This document shows positions 6,133 through 10,573 of a stretch of DNA of 10,573 nucleotides, in pieces. The stretch is from Fidelibacterota bacterium (lineage in GTDB: Bacteria; Pseudomonadota; Alphaproteobacteria; Rhodospirillales; Rhodospirillaceae). Both the position numbers and the translations under genes were made by a program. The notes beneath the pieces were generated by a model. That model saw only the letters and a list, made by a program, of their open reading frames with translations. It made no database searches and had not been told where the DNA came from. Numbering within the stretch: the first letter of the stretch is position 1; each line of letters opens with the position of its first letter. The stretch is from contig CANJEU010000043.1 of NCBI GenBank assembly GCA_947473445.1, positions 1 through 10,573 on the forward strand, written 5' to 3'.

Positions 6133-7462
6133 CTCACAGATCATTCTGCTGACCGCGACGCTGGCGGCGGCGCCGGCATTGGCGCAGACGCCCGACCCCG
6201 CGCAGCTGAAAGCGATCGAGCGCGACCTCAAACAAAGCGAAAGCGAAAGTCAGCGGCTGGCGAGCGAGTCCGCCGCGACCGCGCGCGAGATCGAACGCCT
6301 GCGCACAGACTCGATCGCTCTCGCCAAGGAAATCCAAGAGCAGGAGTATTCTCTTCTGGTCATGGAAAATAGAATCGGCGAGATGGAGGCCGTGGCGGCG
6401 CAGACCAGCACCACCCTTGAGCGCCGCGATGTTCAAATGCGCGAAGCGCTGCTCGCGCTGCAGCGGCTGGCGCTGCATCCGGCCGATGCGCTGACCCTCA
6501 ATCCGCTTTCACCGGACGACGCGGTGCGGACCGCGATTTTACTGCGCGCGGCGCTTCCCAATATCAAACAGTCGACGACCGCGCTTCAGGCTGAACTTGC
6601 CGAACTCTATCGCGTGCGCCGCGCCGTTGAGGAGCAGCGTGAGCAAGCCGCCGGGGTGGCGGCCGCCCTTATCGACAAGCGCAAGCGCATGGAAGCGACG
6701 CTGACGCAGCGCGCCGTCCAGCAGGAAAAGATCGCGCTACGGTCTGACGAGGTGATCTCACGCACCAAGAAGCTGACGCAGGAAGCCCAAGACCTGCGCG
6801 CCCTGTTCGCCAAACTGGCCGAGGAAAAGGCAAAGAGGGACGAGGCCGAACGCAAGGTGGCCGAGAAGGCCCGCGCGGAAAAAGAGCTGGCCGAAGCAAA
6901 GGCCAAGGCGGATGCGGCCAAACTGGAGGCGGCGCAATCTAAGCAGGCGAAAGAGCCTCAGGTTGCAGCCGCGCGCGTCGCTCCGCCCCGCGCCCCCGCC
7001 GCACCGGATGAAGTTGCTGTAACCCGCTCGTTCGGAAAGGCCCGCGGAACCCTGCCCTACCCGGTCGCGGGCAGCCTTTCGGCCAAGTTCGGCGAGGCCG
7101 CCGACCCCACGGATACCGCAGGATTACGGACAAAAGGCATCACAATCAAAGCTGCGGCGGGATCGCAGGTGATCGCCCCCTTTGACGGCGTTGTGGCGTT
7201 CGCGGGCGCCTTTCGCGGCTATGGCCAACTATTGATCATCGAACATAGCGAGGGATATCATACGTTATTGGCTGGTTTAGGACGCATCGATGGTGAAGTC
7301 GGCCAGCGCGTATTGGCGGGCGAGCCTGTCGGCGTGATGGCCAATAGCGAGACGGATGGAGCACCTTCCTCCTCGCTCTATGTTGAATTGCGCCGTGACG
7401 GCCAGCCCATCAATCCTCTGCCATGGCTCGCTGATCGCACGGGCAAGGTAGTGAGTAGATGA
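6104..7462 (+). CDS. envC: EnvC-like murein hydrolase activator (degenerate LytM/M23 domain)
   Basis: A 452-residue periplasmic protein: signal peptide to about residue 27 (ALA-QTPD), a long charged coiled coil (about 30-280) partly rich in Ala/Lys/Glu, a short Pro/Ala linker, and a LytM/M23 domain at about 317-442. Active M23 peptidases bind zinc through HxxxD and HxH motifs plus a central His. Here the matching places read TKGIT (343-347), LLAGL (388-392) and SSLYVELR (423-430), so all appear lost. That matches EnvC, which activates amidases at the septum instead of cutting peptidoglycan. The ATG overlaps gpmI by 29 nt; in-frame TTG 6110 and GTG 6119 also give a good signal peptide, so the start is uncertain by a few codons. 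ctpA follows 63 nt later. The symbol is by architecture and synteny. Confidence 0.88.
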   Translation: MHLRAVRTLSSQIILLTATLAAAPALAQTPDPAQLKAIERDLKQSESESQRLASESAATAREIERLRTDSIALAKEIQEQEYSLLVMENRIGEMEAVAAQTSTTLERRDVQMREALLALQRLALHPADALTLNPLSPDDAVRTAILLRAALPNIKQSTTALQAELAELYRVRRAVEEQREQAAGVAAALIDKRKRMEATLTQRAVQQEKIALRSDEVISRTKKLTQEAQDLRALFAKLAEEKAKRDEAERKVAEKARAEKELAEAKAKADAAKLEAAQSKQAKEPQVAAARVAPPRAPAAPDEVAVTRSFGKARGTLPYPVAGSLSAKFGEAADPTDTAGLRTKGITIKAAAGSQVIAPFDGVVAFAGAFRGYGQLLIIEHSEGYHTLLAGLGRIDGEVGQRVLAGEPVGVMANSETDGAPSSSLYVELRRDGQPINPLPWLADRTGKVVSR

Positions 7463-7525
7463 AGCCCTTTCTGATCAACGGCCCCGCTTTTTGCGACCCT
7501 CCTTTTAAGAACGGTGTAAAGCCCT

Positions 7526-8956
7526 ATGCGCGTTAAATACATTGCCGCCGCCGCTGCTATCTCGTTCGTCGCCGGCGCCGTGACCGCACCGTTACTGCCG
7601 ACCTCGGCGGCGGAGAAGTCGAACGCGAAATTCTCGGACGACACATACAAGTACCTTGAGCTGTTCGGGGATGTGTTTGAACGCGTGCGCAAGGACTACG
7701 TCGAAGAAGTGACCGACCAGGAGCTTTTGGAATCGGCGATCAACGGCATGCTGACCTCGCTCGATCCGCACTCGGGCTACATGCCCGCGAAGAACTTCCA
7801 GGAGATGCAAGAGCAGACCAAGGGCGAGTTCGGCGGCCTGGGCATTGAAGTGACGCTTGAGCAAGGCCTTGTGAAAGTGGTCTCGCCCATCGACGACACG
7901 CCGGCCAGCCGCGCGGGCGTGCAGCCGGGCGACTTCATCATCGGCATCGACGGCAAGCCCGCGATCGGCCTGACGCTGCAGGAAGCCGTGGAAAAGATGC
8001 GCGGCCCCATCAATACGCCGATCGTCATTACGCTGCGCCGGGCCGAGACAGATCCGTTCGACGTCAAACTCGTGCGCGCCGTGGTGAAAGTGCAGTCGGT
8101 GAAGAGCCGCATCGAAGGCGATGTGGGCTACATCGACATCAACCAATTCAATGAAACCACGCAAGTCGGCCTCGACGCGGCGGTGAAATCGCTGAAGGCC
8201 AAAATTGGCCCGAAGGTCAAAGGCTATGTGATTGACCTGCGTAACAATCCAGGCGGATTGCTCGATCAAGCGGTGTCGGTCTCCGACACCTTCCTCGATC
8301 GCGGCGAAATTGTCTCGACCCGGACTCGCCACAGCGAAGAGACCCAGCGCTATAACGCCAAGCCCGGCGACCTCACCGATGGAAAACCGCTTGTGGTACT
8401 GATCAACGACGGGTCGGCCTCGGCCTCCGAAATCGTGGCCGGCGCGCTGCAAGATCACGGCCGCGCCATCCTTCTGGGAACGAAGAGCTTCGGCAAAGGA
8501 TCAGTGCAGACCATCATTCCGTTAGCCCGCGGCGAAAGCGCCATGCGCCTGACCACGGCGCGCTATTACACGCCGAGCGGCAAGTCGATCCAGGCGACCG
8601 GCATCGACCCGGACATTGAAGTAAAGCCGGCGAAGGTCGAGCCGATCGGAACGCCGAGCGCGGGCTTCAGCCGCGCCGAACGGGACCTGCCGGGCGCGCT
8701 GCGCAACGAGAAGGAAACCCCCGCCCCGTCGACAACCGCGCCGCCGCCGGCCGGGGCCAAGCCGGCCTCGCCGGCTGTCGCCCCGGATGCATCCAAGCCC
8801 TCGGCCGATGGGGCCAAACCCGCCGCCGGCCAGCAGACCGCCGCCGCGAAACCGGTGGAGCCGGAAGACTACCAGTTGCGCCGCGCCCTCGATCTTCTGC
8901 AGGGCATCGCGCTCTATCAGAAAGCCGCGGCCACCACGACGCCGACGGTGAATTAG
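7526..8956 (+). CDS. ctpA: S41 family C-terminal processing peptidase (CtpA type)
   Basis: A 476-residue periplasmic serine protease. An N-terminal signal or anchor helix (about 4-29) precedes DTYKYLELFGDVFERVRKDY, typical of CTP-3 type proteases, then a PDZ domain (about 99-185, GLGIEVT...GVQPGDFIIGIDG). The S41 core includes YVIDLRNNPGGLL (234-246), SASASE with catalytic Ser299, Asp310, and SFGKGSVQ with general-base Lys324, matching the Ser-Lys spacing of 25 seen in E. coli Tsp. After the core comes a Pro/Ala-rich stretch (about 396-445) and a conserved terminal helix DYQLRRALDLLQG. The family trims or degrades periplasmic proteins; in Pseudomonas, CtpA destroys peptidoglycan hydrolases. 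No clear Shine-Dalgarno sequence is seen. A strong terminator lies 27 nt after the stop. The active site looks intact. Confidence 0.96.
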   Translation: MRVKYIAAAAAISFVAGAVTAPLLPTSAAEKSNAKFSDDTYKYLELFGDVFERVRKDYVEEVTDQELLESAINGMLTSLDPHSGYMPAKNFQEMQEQTKGEFGGLGIEVTLEQGLVKVVSPIDDTPASRAGVQPGDFIIGIDGKPAIGLTLQEAVEKMRGPINTPIVITLRRAETDPFDVKLVRAVVKVQSVKSRIEGDVGYIDINQFNETTQVGLDAAVKSLKAKIGPKVKGYVIDLRNNPGGLLDQAVSVSDTFLDRGEIVSTRTRHSEETQRYNAKPGDLTDGKPLVVLINDGSASASEIVAGALQDHGRAILLGTKSFGKGSVQTIIPLARGESAMRLTTARYYTPSGKSIQATGIDPDIEVKPAKVEPIGTPSAGFSRAERDLPGALRNEKETPAPSTTAPPPAGAKPASPAVAPDASKPSADGAKPAAGQQTAAAKPVEPEDYQLRRALDLLQGIALYQKAAATTTPTVN

Positions 8957-8982
8957 GCGCCTGATTAAGATCGGACCACAGG

Positions 8983-9018
8983 ACGGCCTTCCCGCGAGGG
9001 GAGGCCGTTCTTTTTTTC
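8983..9018 (+). terminator. Intrinsic terminator after ctpA
   Basis: ACGGCCTTCCC (8983-8993) pairs with GGGGAGGCCGT (8998-9008), an 11-bp stem with one T/G wobble, capped by a GCGA (GNRA) tetraloop and followed by TCTTTTTTTC. This is a textbook Rho-independent terminator. It ends the gpmI-envC-ctpA unit and implies that the following gene has its own promoter. Confidence 0.93.
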
Positions 9019-9065
9019 GCCTTCCGGCTGCAGCGCTTTCCCGGTTTAACAGGCTCTTAAGGGAC

Positions 9066-9089
9066 ACCCCGCTACAAGATAATCGGGGT
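9066..9089 (+). promoter_or_regulatory. Candidate promoter with dyad around its -10 box, upstream of the yibQ-like gene
   Basis: GATAAT (9078-9083) is a good -10 candidate 49 nt before the ATG. It is framed by an inverted repeat ACCCCG (9066-9071) and CGGGGT (9084-9089). No clear -35 is visible. A promoter here is required by the terminator just upstream; an operator function for the dyad is speculative. Confidence 0.4.
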
Positions 9090-9121
9090 ATCATATGTGC
9101 CGCGCGTCATTGCGCGCGCCC

Positions 9122-9128
9122 GGAGGAG
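9122..9128 (+). promoter_or_regulatory. Strong Shine-Dalgarno site of the yibQ-like gene
   Basis: GGAGGAG ends 4 nt before the ATG at 9133, with the core GGAGG 6 nt from it. It fixes the start codon of the truncated last gene. Confidence 0.85.
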
Positions 9129-9132
9129 AGCG

Positions 9133-10573
9133 ATGGGTCTGTTTGACCGGTTCCGCAAAGACACCGTGAACGATCCGTTCGGCGGAGACGGCGACTTCTA
9201 TGATGAAGAAGAGTCGCGCTTTGCCGGCAAGGGTCCGAAGATCGCGCTGGCCGCGAGCGGCGTGACATTCGCCGCCGTCGTCGGCTTTATCGCGTATGTG
9301 CTTTTGTCAGCCCCCGAAACGGAAGTGGCTGCCCCCGTCGTTGGAAGCTTCGCCGACCTTGAGATCGTTGATGAGCCTGCCGACGCCGCGCCGGCGCCGG
9401 CCGTAGGGGCTCCCCCGCCCGTCGCCGATGCCACCGCCGCAACCGACCGGTCCGCCGAGCGCCGCCCCTGGCTAACAGCCGCCACGGAGCCGGCCGCCGC
9501 GCCGCGCCCTGGCGCCGGTACCAAACCCGCCGCCCCCCCGGCCGCCCCTCCAGCCGCGACCCCAGCAAAGCCGGCGATCGCACCGCCCACGACGACCGCC
9601 GCCGTGACGCCGCCCGCTGCATCAGCCCCGCCGGCGACCGCCGCGAAACCCGCCGCCGTCCCGCCCACGGCGGCAAAGCCCGCGACCCCGGCGCCCGTTG
9701 AAGCCAAGCCGGCCGCGCCCGCGGCAAAGGAAACCCAAGTTGCCGCCATCCCGCCGGTGGCGGCCCCTGTGGCGCCGCCGGGCGCAAAGCCCGCCGCAAC
9801 ACTGCCCGCCACAACGCCCCCGGCCGCAACGCCGCCGGCCGCTACAGCCAAGCCTGACGCCGCGAAACCCGAACCTGTAAAAACGGAAGCGCCGGCAGCC
9901 ACCGACGAAGTTCCCAGCCTGATCGCGGGCATCCCCGCGCTGAGTGCGGCGGGTGTCTCGCCCGGCGCGCCGGAACGTTTTGCAGCGAGTGGCGATGCCG
10001 GGCCCGCCGTCGCGGGCGGGCGCCCGCGCCTTGTAGATCCGCCGCTGCCGCCCACTGACCGCGTCGCCATCGGCGCGCCGCCGCCCCGGTTCGCAGCCTT
10101 GCGCGATATCAAAAAAGAAACACCCGCGGCGCCGTCGGCAACGGCGCCCAAACTCGCGGTGGTCGTTCGCGGGCTCGGCCTCAGCCAATCGGCCACGGAA
10201 ACGGCCATCATGAAGCTGCCGGCGAACGTGACGCTGGCCTTTAGTCCGTATGCCCGCAATCTCAAGTCCTGGGTCGAGCGCGCCAAAGCACAAGGGCATG
10301 AAGTGCTTGTCGAAGTGCCGCTTGAGAGCAAAGCCTATCCCGCGGAAGACCCCGGCCCGCTTGGCCTTTTGACGACACTTGAACTGAAGGACAATACCGA
10401 ACGCCTCGATGCGATCATCAAGGCGTCATCGGGCGCAACGGGCGTGTTCGATGCCATGGGCACGAAGTTCCGCGAATCCGATCCGCATATCGCCCCGCTG
10501 TTCGCCAAATTGAAGGAACAGAACCTGTTCTATGTGCAAGGTTCGCCAGGCATCCGCGTGGGCGAGTCGACCA
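9133..10573 (+). CDS. YibQ-like divergent polysaccharide deacetylase family protein, 3' end cut by window
   Basis: Open for 480 codons and still open at the right edge. Layout: a short acidic cytoplasmic head (MGLFDRFRKD...), a membrane helix at about 37-59, a very long Pro/Ala/Lys-rich low-complexity segment (about 80-335), then a domain resembling the divergent polysaccharide deacetylase (DUF610/YibQ) family: KLAVVVRGLGLSQSATE (340-356), LPANVTLAFSPYA, GHEVLVEVPLE and GVFDAMGTKF (437-446). The family usually shows 'IDDLG' and 'NHMGS'; here those places read VRGLG (345-349) and DAMGT (440-444), and the later 'DS-TS' site reads QGSPG (469-473), so metal binding is doubtful. It is anchored in the inner membrane with the domain in the periplasm. 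Biological role unproven; the position after envC-ctpA supports envelope or peptidoglycan work. Start fixed by a strong ribosome site. Confidence 0.85.
   Translation, partial: MGLFDRFRKDTVNDPFGGDGDFYDEEESRFAGKGPKIALAASGVTFAAVVGFIAYVLLSAPETEVAAPVVGSFADLEIVDEPADAAPAPAVGAPPPVADATAATDRSAERRPWLTAATEPAAAPRPGAGTKPAAPPAAPPAATPAKPAIAPPTTTAAVTPPAASAPPATAAKPAAVPPTAAKPATPAPVEAKPAAPAAKETQVAAIPPVAAPVAPPGAKPAATLPATTPPAATPPAATAKPDAAKPEPVKTEAPAATDEVPSLIAGIPALSAAGVSPGAPERFAASGDAGPAVAGGRPRLVDPPLPPTDRVAIGAPPPRFAALRDIKKETPAAPSATAPKLAVVVRGLGLSQSATETAIMKLPANVTLAFSPYARNLKSWVERAKAQGHEVLVEVPLESKAYPAEDPGPLGLLTTLELKDNTERLDAIIKASSGATGVFDAMGTKFRESDPHIAPLFAKLKEQNLFYVQGSPGIRVGEST

Noticed and set aside
7491..7520. TTGCGA and TGTAAA before ctpA, considered as a promoter
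   Set aside because: Weak match with an 18-nt spacer and a start that would coincide with the ATG; not supported enough to list.
9198..10331. A 377-codon open frame on the minus strand opposite the last gene, rich in Ala/Gly
   Set aside because: It is the mirror of the Pro/Ala-coding low-complexity region (GCC/GGC codons). No ribosome site, no domain, while the plus frame has a strong Shine-Dalgarno sequence, membrane helix and a recognisable domain.
1..10573. Mobile elements, CRISPR arrays, tRNA genes, phage or defence genes
   Set aside because: No direct-repeat arrays with spacers, no transposase or integrase motifs and no tRNA cloverleaf were recognised; the gene content is ordinary core chromosome.

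Overview
The window is a high-GC (low 60s percent by eye) chromosomal segment that reads as an alphaproteobacterium. The grounds are the protein style, the SRP RNA type, the DUF4136 lipoprotein, and two locally conserved blocks: SRP RNA-dnaX-ybaB-recR and gpmI-envC-ctpA-yibQ. I cannot name a genus. I see no mobile element, integrase, CRISPR array, tRNA, rRNA or sign of recent transfer. It looks like core housekeeping DNA, densely coding, with every gap under about 330 bases.

Layout. (1) Positions 1-643, plus strand: the tail of an SPFH/stomatin-type membrane protein followed 3 nt later by an NfeD-type partner. This is a classic membrane-microdomain pair, closed by a hairpin at 664-698 that also serves the convergent gene. 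(2) Positions 714-1421, minus strand: a DUF4136-type lipoprotein with its own strong Shine-Dalgarno sequence and a perfect dyad over its probable -10 region. (3) Positions 1582-4360, minus strand: SRP RNA, dnaX, ybaB and recR read in that order. This joins the signal recognition particle RNA to the clamp-loader subunit, a nucleoid-associated protein and the RecFOR recombination mediator. (4) Positions 4543-8956, plus strand: gpmI (cofactor-independent phosphoglycerate mutase), an envC-like murein hydrolase activator overlapping its end, and a ctpA-type S41 periplasmic protease, closed by a strong intrinsic terminator at 8983-9018. (5) Positions 9133 to the right edge, plus strand: a membrane-anchored YibQ/divergent polysaccharide deacetylase-like protein with a very long Pro/Ala linker, cut by the window edge.

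How the genes work together. The minus-strand block serves DNA replication and repair. The plus-strand right half is an envelope block: EnvC-like proteins switch on amidases that split septal peptidoglycan, CtpA-type proteases trim periplasmic proteins and in some bacteria degrade peptidoglycan hydrolases, and YibQ-type proteins are predicted envelope carbohydrate or peptidoglycan factors. The gpmI-envC-(ctpA)-yibQ order is also known from gammaproteobacteria.

I found no convincing undescribed system. The best leads are two apparent pseudoenzymes in the envelope block (an EnvC-like LytM domain lacking all the usual zinc and catalytic positions, and a deacetylase-like domain lacking its usual metal-site motifs), and several small regulatory structures: two dyads over putative -10 elements, a tandem 14-nt repeat before dnaX, and a nearly leaderless gpmI.
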